Source of the DNA: an uncultured Lachnospiraceae bacterium
GTDB lineage: Bacteria; Bacillota; Clostridia; Lachnospirales; Lachnospiraceae
Reading direction: 5' to 3'
DNA length: 64,000 nt
NCBI GenBank assembly: GCA_910577015.1
Contig: CAJTKU010000011.1
Span: forward strand, 1-64,000
Shown here: in pieces, positions 44,753 through 54,158 of the stretch
Layout of the letters: each line of letters opens with the position of its first letter
How positions within the stretch are numbered: position 1 is the first letter of the stretch
The notes under the pieces: model-generated
Told to the model about the DNA's origin: nothing
The model's input: the letters and a program-made list of their open reading frames with translations, nothing else
Databases searched by the model: none
Translations under genes and position numbers: made by a program

Positions 44753-47062
44753 ATGAAGATAAGTATCAAGCATGGAATTTTAGCAGCGGGAGCTGTTATG
44801 GCGGCATTTTTCGTGGCTGCGTGCGGGGAGAAAAGCGCGGGGAACGATTCCGGTCCGACAACGGTCAATGACACATATGTGGTCAATCACGCATATGCGT
44901 ATACGCAGGAGCAGATAAACATAACCGGCGATGTGCAGGCGGACAGTCTCAGGGTGGAGGGTATGCGCGTTTATTATTCTCAAACCGGCGATGGATTGGA
45001 AACCGGGGATTGTTTCTTCTGTCTTGATTTGGAAAATCCTGAAACAGAGCCCCTCTGCTTGTACGAGGCAGAAGACGACGGTACGGCAGGAGAGGGATTT
45101 GAAAAAAATACGGTAAAAATGTTTTCCAACCAGACGGGGGAAGTGATTGTCATAACACAAAAGGCTCCCGTTATGGATGAAGAAACGGCATCGGAAGCAG
45201 ACTGGAGAAAGTGGTTTGCGGAGTGCAGTTACGTCATGGAAAAAGTTACGGAAGACGGGGAGGCGGCTTTTTCGGTTGATATTACCGAATATGTACTTTC
45301 AGATGAGGAGGCGCCTTACCTGCAGCATGCATTTGCGGATGGTGAAGGACGCCTGTTTCTGACAAACGGTATTTCCAGCGTATGGATTTTTGACGGGGAC
45401 GGCAGATACCTGCATACTGTAAAGCTGCAAGATAACCTGAAACTGGGAATGTTTTTTAAGTTTGGAACACTGGGAGACGGAAGGGCTGTCATCGGGACGG
45501 ATACCGACGAGGGAACAAGCATGAATTTCGTCGCTTATGATGCGGCAAAACAAGATTTTACGGAAGTTTACACAAACCTTCCGGGTAACTTGTGGGCGAC
45601 GAAAATGACAAAAGGTCCAAACGGGGGAACGCTTTGTTACGGAAGCGAAACCTTGTATGAGTATGATTGCCAAACCCAGACGTACATGAAAATTTTGAAC
45701 TGGAAAGAATGCGGCATAGAGGGGGAGAGCGTGCAGTATGCGGCAGCGCTTCAGAATGGAAATATTATTGTTTTATGTGATGGCAAAAACGGTCAGAAGG
45801 AATGGATGCTCCTGAAAAAGGAAACGGCTGATACGGAAAAAACAGTACTGACCATGGCGCGCGTAGTGCAGGATTGGGAGGCTTTTCACTCATGGCAGCT
45901 GGAAGAGGAAGTCATAAATTTTAATCTGGAAAGCAAACAGTACAGGATTGAAGTAAGAGAATACCGGGATGCGGAGGCGTTTTACTATGATATCCTGACA
46001 GGAAACATACCGGATATGTTTGATTCTGAGGGAATCAATATGAGGATGCTTGCCGCTAAAGGCATTATCGAGGATATGAATCCTTATCTGGAGAACAGCA
46101 GTACGGTGAAAAGACAGGACTTGTTTGAATCGGTGCTGGATGCCTATACGATAGACGGCGTCCTGTGTACCATACCGAACACTTTCTGGATAGAAACGCT
46201 TTTTGGTAAATCCTCTGAGGTTGGGGAGCATACGGGATGGACGTTTGAGGAAATGTTTGCGCTTGTAAATGAATATGAGGATAAGTCGCTTTTTGCCTAT
46301 GAGGATAGGGAACTGATTTTATACTTTTTTATTCAGTACAATTCGGACGCCTTTGTGGATTGGGAAAACGGCAGGTGCTATTTTGACACGGAAGAGTTTC
46401 AGGAAGTTCTGGAACTGGCTTCCCGGTATGGGGAATACGAGGGTGGTGTTTCGGAACCGCAGGCCTTGGCGGAGGGTAAGGCTCTGCTGTGCAGGAAGCT
46501 GGTATCGGACCCCGTGGACATTTCCCTTATAGAAGCTGTATTTGGGGAACCGGTTACTCCAATCGGGTTTCCGGGGGACTCAGGAAGGATAGTGGTACAG
46601 GGAATAGATAAAGTCTGCATCTGCGCCGGCGCTGACAACAAAGAAGGGGCGTGGAGTTTTATGGAGTTTCTGCTTGATAAAGGGCGTGAATATTCAAATA
46701 ACTTACCCATCAGGCGTTCGGCATATGACGCAATGATAAAAGATGCAATGGAGCCTTGTTTTGCATGCGACGAAGAAGGGAATGTGATAAAGGATGAAAA
46801 CGGGATGCCTGTGCCGGCCCCCCGTGGCATATATTACTGGGAGGACTTTGAGTATCCGCTAAGTGAAACGACAAAAGAAGAAGCAGATGCCCTTGAGGCT
46901 CTAATCAATCAGATTGACGGCATTAAGGATTTTGATTCGCAGCTGTATCAGATAATTCAGGAGGAGGCAGCCCCCTTCTTTGAAGGACAGAAAACAGTAG
47001 AAGAAGCAGCCCGGATTATTCAGGGGCGGGCAGAAATTTTAGTAAAAGAAAGTATGAATTAG
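44753..47062 (+). CDS. large solute-binding lipoprotein (propeller-like N-terminus)
   Basis: 769 residues from ATG 44753, where AGGAG is eight bases upstream. Lipobox VAAC at about residue 22. The N-terminal half is strand-rich with blade-like text (YLQHAFADGEGRLFLTNG, LGDGRAVIGTDTDEG). The C-terminal half is a binding-protein fold with DILTGNIPDMFDSEG, GWTFEEMFALVNEY, GADNKEGAWSFMEFLL and IIQEEAAPFFEGQKTVEEA. Close relative of the genes at 8369, 48393 and 55393. It stands alone, followed by an inverted repeat. Ligand unknown. Confidence 0.75.
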   Translation: MKISIKHGILAAGAVMAAFFVAACGEKSAGNDSGPTTVNDTYVVNHAYAYTQEQINITGDVQADSLRVEGMRVYYSQTGDGLETGDCFFCLDLENPETEPLCLYEAEDDGTAGEGFEKNTVKMFSNQTGEVIVITQKAPVMDEETASEADWRKWFAECSYVMEKVTEDGEAAFSVDITEYVLSDEEAPYLQHAFADGEGRLFLTNGISSVWIFDGDGRYLHTVKLQDNLKLGMFFKFGTLGDGRAVIGTDTDEGTSMNFVAYDAAKQDFTEVYTNLPGNLWATKMTKGPNGGTLCYGSETLYEYDCQTQTYMKILNWKECGIEGESVQYAAALQNGNIIVLCDGKNGQKEWMLLKKETADTEKTVLTMARVVQDWEAFHSWQLEEEVINFNLESKQYRIEVREYRDAEAFYYDILTGNIPDMFDSEGINMRMLAAKGIIEDMNPYLENSSTVKRQDLFESVLDAYTIDGVLCTIPNTFWIETLFGKSSEVGEHTGWTFEEMFALVNEYEDKSLFAYEDRELILYFFIQYNSDAFVDWENGRCYFDTEEFQEVLELASRYGEYEGGVSEPQALAEGKALLCRKLVSDPVDISLIEAVFGEPVTPIGFPGDSGRIVVQGIDKVCICAGADNKEGAWSFMEFLLDKGREYSNNLPIRRSAYDAMIKDAMEPCFACDEEGNVIKDENGMPVPAPRGIYYWEDFEYPLSETTKEEADALEALINQIDGIKDFDSQLYQIIQEEAAPFFEGQKTVEEAARIIQGRAEILVKESMN

Positions 47063-47081
47063 ATTGGTTTGGGTTCCCCCA

Positions 47082-47248
47082 TTTTGCATGGCGGTGGTCC
47101 CGGCGTGTATTTGTTCCAACAGGACGCGCTCTCGCTCGGGTAAAAACGCAGTGGTACATAAGATACCAAAGTACGGTATCCAAGTACCAGCGTTTTTACA
47201 CGGTCCTTTATGGAATCAAATACACGCCGGGGCCACCGCCATGCAAAA
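47082..47248. repeat. long inverted repeat element with nested hairpin
   Basis: Arms of 31 bases (47082-47112 and 47218-47248) pair with a single wobble and are related to the element at 41595 (shared TTTTGCAT, CCCGGCGTG and TGGAATCAAAT). The 105-base centre holds a second imperfect hairpin: GTAAAAACGC near 47140 pairs with GCGTTTTTAC near 47190, with further pairing of GATACC and GGTATC inside. Confidence 0.9.
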
Positions 47249-47318
47249 AATAAGATTCCTTGTAAGTGGGGAAAAATTGTGGTAAGATAGGGATGATTTT
47301 AAGTATGGGAGGAAAATG

Positions 47319-48218
47319 ATGGAAATGGAAGCAGAAAGAATCAGCGGGGGAAAAAGAGTCGGGTATTTTTTCCTGTCCCTGACCCCGATGGCGGCGAGCC
47401 TTATCTTACAGGTTGTTATGGTTATACCGTTTGTTATTATTGCACTTGTGAAAATGTCTTTGTTTACGCAGCAGAATCCGCTTGCAACCCAGGACGAAGC
47501 GTTGGCAGTCTACATGGAAGCATATGTGAACCGCGCAGCGGCGGCTACTTTATGTTACCATATAGCAAGCCTGCCGGTTTTTGGGTTATGGTATTACTTT
47601 GGCTGTAAGAAGCCAAAACTGAAACAGTCCCTGAAAAATGTTTCCGGTAAAGCGGTGGCGATAGCGGTATTGGGCGGCGTGGTAATGTGCCTGCTCTCGG
47701 AAGGAATGGTCGGGGTGGAGCAGTTTATTGTTCCCAATCTGGTGGAGAAATATATGGAACTGATGGAAGCGGCAGGGATTGGCGTGGATGTCCTGACAAT
47801 TATTGCTGCTGTAATCCTGGCGCCCATCGGGGAGGAAATTGTATGCCGGGGCATAACGCTGTATTATGCCAAAAAGGCGTTTCCCAGGTTCTGGATGGCA
47901 AATATTCTGCAGGCTGTGATGTTTGGCATTATGCACGCTAACTGGATTCAGGGGCTGTACGCTTTTGCCATCGGACTTATGCTGGGTTACCTGACGGAAA
48001 GATATCATTCGCTGATACCGGCAATGATACTGCACTTTGTCGTGAATTTTTCCAGCACCGTCTGGGTGGAAAAGGTGTTCGGGGGATGGTTCCCGGATGA
48101 ATTATACGCCTATCTGATTTTGTTTTTCCTGATGTTAGCCGCTGCAATCGGGCTTGTTCTGTGGGGAGGTCCGGTCAAATCCCGTGAAAAGGCAGATAAC
48201 AAGGCGATGGAATCTTAA
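47319..48218 (+). CDS. CPBP-family intramembrane metalloprotease
   Basis: 299 residues from the second of three close ATGs (GGGAGG six bases upstream). About eight membrane segments. The CPBP/Abi motifs are intact: PIGEEIVCRGITLYY (Glu 172-173, Arg), FGIMHANWIQGLYAFAIGL, and HFVVN. Relatives of the CaaX protease Rce1; in bacteria linked to bacteriocin immunity or maturation and to membrane protein turnover. No bacteriocin precursor was seen nearby. It is single, between an inverted repeat and a terminator. Confidence 0.85.
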   Translation: MEMEAERISGGKRVGYFFLSLTPMAASLILQVVMVIPFVIIALVKMSLFTQQNPLATQDEALAVYMEAYVNRAAAATLCYHIASLPVFGLWYYFGCKKPKLKQSLKNVSGKAVAIAVLGGVVMCLLSEGMVGVEQFIVPNLVEKYMELMEAAGIGVDVLTIIAAVILAPIGEEIVCRGITLYYAKKAFPRFWMANILQAVMFGIMHANWIQGLYAFAIGLMLGYLTERYHSLIPAMILHFVVNFSSTVWVEKVFGGWFPDELYAYLILFFLMLAAAIGLVLWGGPVKSREKADNKAMES

Positions 48219-48219
48219 C

Positions 48220-48273
48220 AAAAACGTACTCTTTTTGTCTTGCCTGGAAGCAGGCATAAAAGAGTACGTTTTT
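48220..48273. terminator. strong terminator
   Basis: AAAAACGTACTCTTTT (48220-48235) pairs with AAAGAGTACGTTTTT (48258-48272), with an inner TGCCT/AGGCA stem, giving a long hairpin with A- and T-runs. Confidence 0.9.
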
Positions 48274-48299
48274 ATATGGCAATTTAATAAATTCTTAAG

Positions 48300-48328
48300 G
48301 TGACTATACCATATATATGGGCTATAAT
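48300..48328 (+). promoter_or_regulatory. promoter of the lipoprotein/permease/adaptor operon
   Basis: GTGACT (48300-48305), 17 bases, perfect TATAAT (48323-48328), 64 bases before the ATG at 48393. The -35 lies in TAAGGTGAC, shared with the promoter at 44688. Confidence 0.6.
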
Positions 48329-48392
48329 AGAAAATGGAGTATGAGATACTACAATATCATGTAAATAGAAAAGGAATAAGGGAGGATAAGGG

Positions 48393-50762
48393 ATGAAAAA
48401 GAAAAATGCACTATTCAGGATGCTTTCAGTTTTTTTGGCATCATTGATGCTTTTCAGTCTTGCTGCCTGCAAGGACAATCAGGAGCAGGAAGAAGACGAC
48501 CAGCAAATCAGTGACAGTACATATGTGTATGTACCCCAGTTCCGCAGTCTCAATCAGGAAGAAGATTCATACATGGGCAGTTTTCAGGTGATGTCCAACA
48601 GGATGTACTTTGAAAAAACTGTTTATTCTGAAAACGAAAGGGAGTTCAGCTATCAGTATTTGGATTTGTCCAATCCGGACGGGGAGCCGGTTACGGTTTA
48701 TCAAGAGGATGATTCCGAACAGGAGGAAGGTTTTTCCAGCAGTATCAATACGATATTTCCCGACGGTGCGGACGGCATCGTGCTGGTTACCAGAAAGCAG
48801 CCGGTACTGGATTGGGAAACTGCCACGGATGCGGATTATCAGAGGGTACAGAGGCAGACCGTCTACAATATGAAACATATTGCAGGGGATGGTTCGGAAA
48901 CATTCAATGTTGACATTACAGAGTATGTGCAGATGGATGCGGACAACAGCTATATCCAGCATGCCATTGCGGATGCGGAGGGCAGGATATATATAAGCAA
49001 CGGCAGTTCCTATATATGGGTTTTTGACAAAGAAGGCAGCCATGAGAGTACAATACAGCTTACGTCAAATCCTGCGTTTGGCGGATATGTCAATTCAATG
49101 GGCGTGTTGGGGGATGGCAGGGCTGCCTTTATGACCGATGGACCCGAAGGCATGTATATTGCGGCTTACAATGCGGATAAAAAGGATTTTTCCGATACAT
49201 ATGGCAATCTTCCGCCCCAAAGCTGGAACAGCGCATTGACGCCGGGATTTGAAGGCGGTGTGCTCATAAGCTCTCAGGACGCATTGTATGAATATGATTT
49301 GGAAACCCAGACATATAAAGAAATTCTGAAGTGGATGGACTGCGATATGCATCCTGATTATGTGAGGTATGCCGCAGCGATGCCGGATGGCAGCATTATA
49401 GCTTATTATGAGGAGTGGGGCGGAACCAGCGACGGAACCAGCGAGCAGAGTATTGTGCAGATGAAAAAGACGCCGGCTTCGGAAGTGGTGCAAAAGAAGA
49501 TTATCACGTTGGGCTGTATGTCAATGAGTCAGGGGCTGCAGTCTGCGGTGATAAGCTTTAACAAAAACAATCCGGAGTATAAAATCGAGGTGAAGGATTA
49601 TACTGCTTCCCTTGACTGGTCTTCCGAGGATTACGCGAAATCCTTTGAGGACGCAAGAAACCGTTTCTATAATGATATTTTAACCGGTAATGCGCCGGAT
49701 TTGTTCGTAGAATCAGATATAAACCTAAAGCAGTTTGCAACAATGGGAGTGATTGAAGATTTGACGCCGTACCTTGAAAACAGCTCAGTGGTAAAGAAAA
49801 GCGATTTGTTTGAAAAGGTATTGGACGCATATACCATAAACGGCATCCTTTGTACCATTCCGGACAGTTTTACGATAAGTACCCTGATTGGCAGGACTTC
49901 CGAGTTGGGGGAAGAGCCCGGCTGGACGATGGAAGAAATGATTGCTTATGCCGATGAGTATCCGGAAGCAGTGATTTTCCCTTATGCAAGCCGGGATGCA
50001 GTGCTTACGTATTGTCTGATGTTTAATTTTGACTCTTATGTTAATTGGGAGACAGGGGAATGCACCTTTGATTCTCCTGAGTTTAAACTGTTGCTGGAAT
50101 TTGCGGCCCGGTATGGTGAAGAGGCGGACTATAATATATCCCAACCGAAGGTTTTGGCCAACCATGAAGCGTTGTTATGTACGATGTCATTTTCGGATGT
50201 GCAGGACTGGCAGCTTATGGAAATGATGTTTAATGAACCCATCACTGCCATAGGCTTTCCTGCGACAGACTCCACAGGCATCATGGCAGACGGTAGAAAC
50301 GGCTTTTGTATCAGCGCAACTTCCCAGAATAAGGAAGCGGCGTGGGCATTCATAGAATCCCTGCTTACAGAAGAAGCGCAGAAAAATACGATGTTTAAAT
50401 GGGGTTTCCCGATTCGGAAGTCTACTTATGACGAGATTTTGGAAGAAGCCATGACGCCGGATTATCAATTAAACCCGGATGGAACTCCCGTATTGGATGA
50501 GGATGGAAATCCCATTGAGGTTTCCCACCACAGTTACGGATATGATGATGTAACGTTTGAGCTTATGGCTGTTACGCAGGAGGAGGCGGACCGGATTGCC
50601 GAATTGTTTGACAGGATAGGCGGCACGGTCACTTACAACGAACAGTTAATGAGTATTATTAACGAAGAGGTGGAGCCTTACTTTGCGGGGCAGAAGTCCG
50701 TGGAGGAAGTAACGGACGCCATTCAGGGAAGAATCAAATTATATGTAGATGAGAACAGGTAA
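48393..50762 (+). CDS. large solute-binding lipoprotein (propeller-like N-terminus)
   Basis: 789 residues with lipobox SLAAC (about residue 25) and an acidic linker. Blade-like N-terminal region (YIQHAIADAEGRIYISNG, LGDGRAAFMTDGPEG), then a binding-protein part from about 365 (IITLGCMSMSQGLQSAVISF) with DILTGNAPDLFVES, GWTMEEMIAYADEY, NKEAAWAFIESLL and IINEEVEPYFAGQKSVEE. First gene of a run with two permeases, an adaptor, a MacB-core-like protein and another lipoprotein. Probably the substrate receptor of this assembly. Confidence 0.8.
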   Translation: MKKKNALFRMLSVFLASLMLFSLAACKDNQEQEEDDQQISDSTYVYVPQFRSLNQEEDSYMGSFQVMSNRMYFEKTVYSENEREFSYQYLDLSNPDGEPVTVYQEDDSEQEEGFSSSINTIFPDGADGIVLVTRKQPVLDWETATDADYQRVQRQTVYNMKHIAGDGSETFNVDITEYVQMDADNSYIQHAIADAEGRIYISNGSSYIWVFDKEGSHESTIQLTSNPAFGGYVNSMGVLGDGRAAFMTDGPEGMYIAAYNADKKDFSDTYGNLPPQSWNSALTPGFEGGVLISSQDALYEYDLETQTYKEILKWMDCDMHPDYVRYAAAMPDGSIIAYYEEWGGTSDGTSEQSIVQMKKTPASEVVQKKIITLGCMSMSQGLQSAVISFNKNNPEYKIEVKDYTASLDWSSEDYAKSFEDARNRFYNDILTGNAPDLFVESDINLKQFATMGVIEDLTPYLENSSVVKKSDLFEKVLDAYTINGILCTIPDSFTISTLIGRTSELGEEPGWTMEEMIAYADEYPEAVIFPYASRDAVLTYCLMFNFDSYVNWETGECTFDSPEFKLLLEFAARYGEEADYNISQPKVLANHEALLCTMSFSDVQDWQLMEMMFNEPITAIGFPATDSTGIMADGRNGFCISATSQNKEAAWAFIESLLTEEAQKNTMFKWGFPIRKSTYDEILEEAMTPDYQLNPDGTPVLDEDGNPIEVSHHSYGYDDVTFELMAVTQEEADRIAELFDRIGGTVTYNEQLMSIINEEVEPYFAGQKSVEEVTDAIQGRIKLYVDENR

Positions 50763-50792
50763 CTGTTTCTTTGCAGATGGGAGAGTTTCGTT

Positions 50793-51701
50793 TTGCAAAA
50801 AGAGAAGAAATCAGGCAGGAAAAAGACGAGGGCAAGCAAGACCTTGCGGAAACAAAAAATAGGCTCGGGGCTGTATCTGGCCCCAAGCCTGATTGGAGTG
50901 CTGCTCTTTTATATTATTCCGTTTGTGGTGGTTATTTTCTATTCCATGGTAGATAATCCCATTGCCAAAAATTTTGTTTTTATGGATAATTACAAGAGAG
51001 TCATACAAAATGAAGCGTTTAAAACAGGCGTTATCAACACGGCTACTTTTTCGGCGGTCGCAGTACCCCTTGCAGTGGTATTGTCTTTGATTCTGGCTAT
51101 GGTGCTGGATACCAAGCTGCCTTTCAGGAGCCAGTTCAGGACGTTCTTTTTAAGTCCCCTTATGGTGCCGGTGGCTTCCATTGTCTTGATTTGGCAGGTG
51201 CTTTTCCACTACAACGGCGCCATCAACGAGGTGCTGGTAGCGCTGGGCGCAGGCAAGATTGACTGGATGAAATCCCAGTTTTCGCAGATTGTGGTTATTA
51301 TCCTGTTTTTATGGAAGAACCTGGGATATAATATGATTCTGTTTATGGCGGCGTTAGCCAGCATTCCAAAGGATATGTTGGAGGTGGCGAGGCTGGAAAG
51401 CGCAACGCCCGTACAGACATTCTTTTATATCAAACTCAGGTACTTATCCTCCACGATATTATTTGTGACGATTATGTCTTTGATTAGTTCCTTTAAGGTA
51501 TTCAGGGAGGTATATCTGCTGACCGGGAACCATCCATACCCGACGGTATATATGCTGCAGCATTTTATGAACAATGCGTTTGCTTCGCTGGATTATCAGA
51601 GACTGTCGGCAGCGGCGATATTAATGTCGCTTGTTATGATTGTAATTATCGGCACATTATTTATTGTGGAGAATCGTTTTGGAAAGGACGTGGAAGGATG
51701 A
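50793..51701 (+). CDS. ABC importer permease (MalF-like)
   Basis: 302 residues, probably from TTG 50793 (GGGAGAG about eight bases upstream). Basic N-terminus, six membrane segments (LAPSLIGVLLFYIIPFVVV; TVYMLQHFMNN near the end). The ATPase-contact loop reads LEVARLESATPVQTFFYIKLRYL: the Glu is kept but the usual EAAxxDGA pattern is diverged. It overlaps the next permease by four bases. Confidence 0.85.
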   Translation: MQKEKKSGRKKTRASKTLRKQKIGSGLYLAPSLIGVLLFYIIPFVVVIFYSMVDNPIAKNFVFMDNYKRVIQNEAFKTGVINTATFSAVAVPLAVVLSLILAMVLDTKLPFRSQFRTFFLSPLMVPVASIVLIWQVLFHYNGAINEVLVALGAGKIDWMKSQFSQIVVIILFLWKNLGYNMILFMAALASIPKDMLEVARLESATPVQTFFYIKLRYLSSTILFVTIMSLISSFKVFREVYLLTGNHPYPTVYMLQHFMNNAFASLDYQRLSAAAILMSLVMIVIIGTLFIVENRFGKDVEG

Positions 51702-52654
51702 TGAGAGCGAGTAAAGGTGCTTTGCAGCGTGCCCTTCCTGCGGAAAGAGTCAAAAACACCGCCAGGCGGAAGAAAAGGATACATACCTTTAAAATAGCCA
51801 TTGCCACGATTGTTGCAGCAGCGTTTGCCATATTGTTTCTGCTCCCCATCGTGCTGACGATTACCAATTCTTTTATGTCTTCGTCAGAGATATCAGCCAA
51901 TTACGGCGCGGTGTTTGCCACGAATGAAAAGGGCGGCAAGGTATTTATTTCGGAAACCATCAATCTGAAATTTATACCGGATATGGTTTCTTTCAGCCAG
52001 TATATCACGGTATTGTTTAAGAGTCCGGAATATCTGCTAAAGTTCTGGAATTCCGCCGTACTGGTGGGACCGATAGTGTTTTTCCAGTTGTTTGTGGCGT
52101 TATTGGCCTCCTATGGGTTTACCAGATATAGGGGGCGTATACGGGAAATTATATTTTTTTCATATATCATATTGATGCTGATGCCATATCAGGTTACGCT
52201 GGTGCCGAATTATCTGGTAGCAGGCTGGTTTAACCTGATAGATACTTACTGGGCAATCTGGCTGCCGGGCATTTTTTCACCGTTTGCGGTGTTTTTGCTT
52301 ACCAAATTTATGCGGCGCATTCCAACTTCCGTAATTGAGGCGGCACAGATTGACGGTGCAGGAGAGTGGCAGATTTTCAAACGTATCTGCCTGCCCCTTT
52401 GTAAGGGTGCAACTTGTTCCGCTGCCATCCTTGTCTTTATTGATTATTGGAATATGGTGGAGCAGCCCCTTATTTTGCTTTCCGACGAAGAAAAACATCC
52501 CCTTTCCGTTTTCTTAAGTAAAATCAACGCGGGAGAAATCGGTCTGGCATTTGCGGTGGCTACCATCTATATGGTGCCCAGCTTACTGGTGTTTTTATAT
52601 GGAGAAGAATATCTGGTGGACGGTATAACCTATCAGGGTGGAATAAAAGGCTAG
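51698..52654 (+). CDS. ABC importer permease (MalG-like)
   Basis: 318 residues, starting with an ATGA overlap. Six membrane segments and a canonical coupling loop VIEAAQIDGAGEWQIFKRI. Between the first and second segments there is an insert of about 40 residues (NEKGGKVFISETINLKFIPD) facing outside, longer than in the MalG-like permease at 40644. It is followed 24 bases later by the MacA/HlyD-like adaptor, an unusual neighbour for an importer. Confidence 0.85.
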   Translation: MMRASKGALQRALPAERVKNTARRKKRIHTFKIAIATIVAAAFAILFLLPIVLTITNSFMSSSEISANYGAVFATNEKGGKVFISETINLKFIPDMVSFSQYITVLFKSPEYLLKFWNSAVLVGPIVFFQLFVALLASYGFTRYRGRIREIIFFSYIILMLMPYQVTLVPNYLVAGWFNLIDTYWAIWLPGIFSPFAVFLLTKFMRRIPTSVIEAAQIDGAGEWQIFKRICLPLCKGATCSAAILVFIDYWNMVEQPLILLSDEEKHPLSVFLSKINAGEIGLAFAVATIYMVPSLLVFLYGEEYLVDGITYQGGIKG

Positions 52655-52678
52655 AAGCCGAGGAGGAGGACAAGGAAC

Positions 52679-54136
52679 ATGACAGGAAAAAACAGGAGGG
52701 AATGGGTAAAGACAGCGGCAATCGTATTTTTATCGGTGATGCTGGTGCTTACTTTCTTTTCCAACACCATTATGAACTATTCCCTGCCGGAGGTGGCTGC
52801 GCAGTATGCCCAGTCGGGAACCATTACGGCAAAAATCCGCGGAACAGGCACGGTGGAGAGCGGCTCCCTTTACAATGTGAAGGTTACGGAGTCCAGAAAG
52901 GTGACGAGCGTGGAAGTCCGTGCCGGTGACAAAGTGGAGATAGGAGACGTCATCTGCTATCTGGATGACGTGGAGAGTGAGGAATTAAAAGCGGCAAGGA
53001 AGGCTCTGGAAGACGCGCAGGCTGCATATGAGACAGCGCTTCTCGCAGGAGATTTGAGTGTTGGAGCCATGCAGAATGCCGGATATACGGAATCCACCTC
53101 CAGCTACCGCAATAAGCTGATTGCGGCGCAGGCAGTGGTGGAGGATATCAACAGAAAATTGGAAGAACAGGCAGTGCGTTATCAGGCGGCAAAGGAAGCA
53201 AAGGAAAGCGCGGATTTGGCCCTGACGCAGGCCCAGAACAATTTGAACAATTTAAATTCATGGGTGCAATACAACCAGACAGCCAGCGGCAATGCCAATG
53301 TGGATGAGCTTTTGAAGCAGCAGGACCAGGCGCAGCAAATTGCGATTGCAGCACAGAATACTGCTAATAATGCAGCGATGGAGTTTTCGAGGCTGGAAGC
53401 GGAAAAGGCCGATTTGGAAGCACAGCTTGCAGCGGCACAGGCGGATGTGGCAAGCCTTGCAAAAGACATAAACACTTCCCTTACCTTAGGAACGCTTAGT
53501 GACGCGGTTGCAAGGGCGAGAAAAGAAGTGGAGGAACTGGAAAGCAAGTCAATCGGAGCAACCGTAAAGGCGGAAGTTGCAGGAACCATCGTATCCGTTT
53601 CGGTAGTTGCAGGAGAGAGTACATCGCCTGAAACGCCCGTGGCGGTTATCCAGCCGGAGGGCAAAGGATTTACTTTAAGCTTCTCAGTGACGGCGGACCA
53701 GGCAAAAAGGATTTCTGTGGGTGACCCTGCGGAACTTGTAAATTCATGGTGGTACAATGACGTTACGGCTACGGTGGCATCCATCAAGCCGGACCCTCAG
53801 GACCCGTCCAGAAAGAAACTGGTAACATTTAACTTAAGCGGCGATTTGACGGCAGGGCAGTCTTTAAGCCTGCAGGTAGGGGAGAAGAGCGCGAACTATG
53901 ACTGCATCGTACCCAACAGCGCCATCCGTGAGGACAACAACGGTAAGTTTGTCTTAGTGGTGGAGTCCAAGAGCAGTCCCCTGGGCAACCGTTATTTTGC
54001 AGTCAGGTATGATGTGGAAGTGCTGGCTTCCGACGATACCCAGTCGGCAATCAGCGGCTTGTATGGTTATGAATATGTCATTACAACTTCTACCAAGCCG
54101 GTGGAAGCGGGAAAACAGGTAAGGCTGCCGGATTAA
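52679..54136 (+). CDS. MacA/HlyD-like membrane fusion adaptor
   Basis: 485 residues. N-terminal anchor (about 10-30), first half of a lipoyl domain (VTSVEVRAGDKVEIGDVICYL), a long coiled coil (about 95-300, rich in Ala/Glu/Gln with AEKADLEAQLAAAQADVASL), second lipoyl half (KAEVAGTIVSVSVVAGESTS), then beta-barrel and proximal domains (IVPNSAIREDNNGKFVLVV). Adaptors of this type work with MacB or other exporters. AGGAGG lies upstream and the gene is in line with importer permeases. Confidence 0.85.
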   Translation: MTGKNRREWVKTAAIVFLSVMLVLTFFSNTIMNYSLPEVAAQYAQSGTITAKIRGTGTVESGSLYNVKVTESRKVTSVEVRAGDKVEIGDVICYLDDVESEELKAARKALEDAQAAYETALLAGDLSVGAMQNAGYTESTSSYRNKLIAAQAVVEDINRKLEEQAVRYQAAKEAKESADLALTQAQNNLNNLNSWVQYNQTASGNANVDELLKQQDQAQQIAIAAQNTANNAAMEFSRLEAEKADLEAQLAAAQADVASLAKDINTSLTLGTLSDAVARARKEVEELESKSIGATVKAEVAGTIVSVSVVAGESTSPETPVAVIQPEGKGFTLSFSVTADQAKRISVGDPAELVNSWWYNDVTATVASIKPDPQDPSRKKLVTFNLSGDLTAGQSLSLQVGEKSANYDCIVPNSAIREDNNGKFVLVVESKSSPLGNRYFAVRYDVEVLASDDTQSAISGLYGYEYVITTSTKPVEAGKQVRLPD

Positions 54137-54158
54137 CAGGAAAGGCACGGGAAAATAT

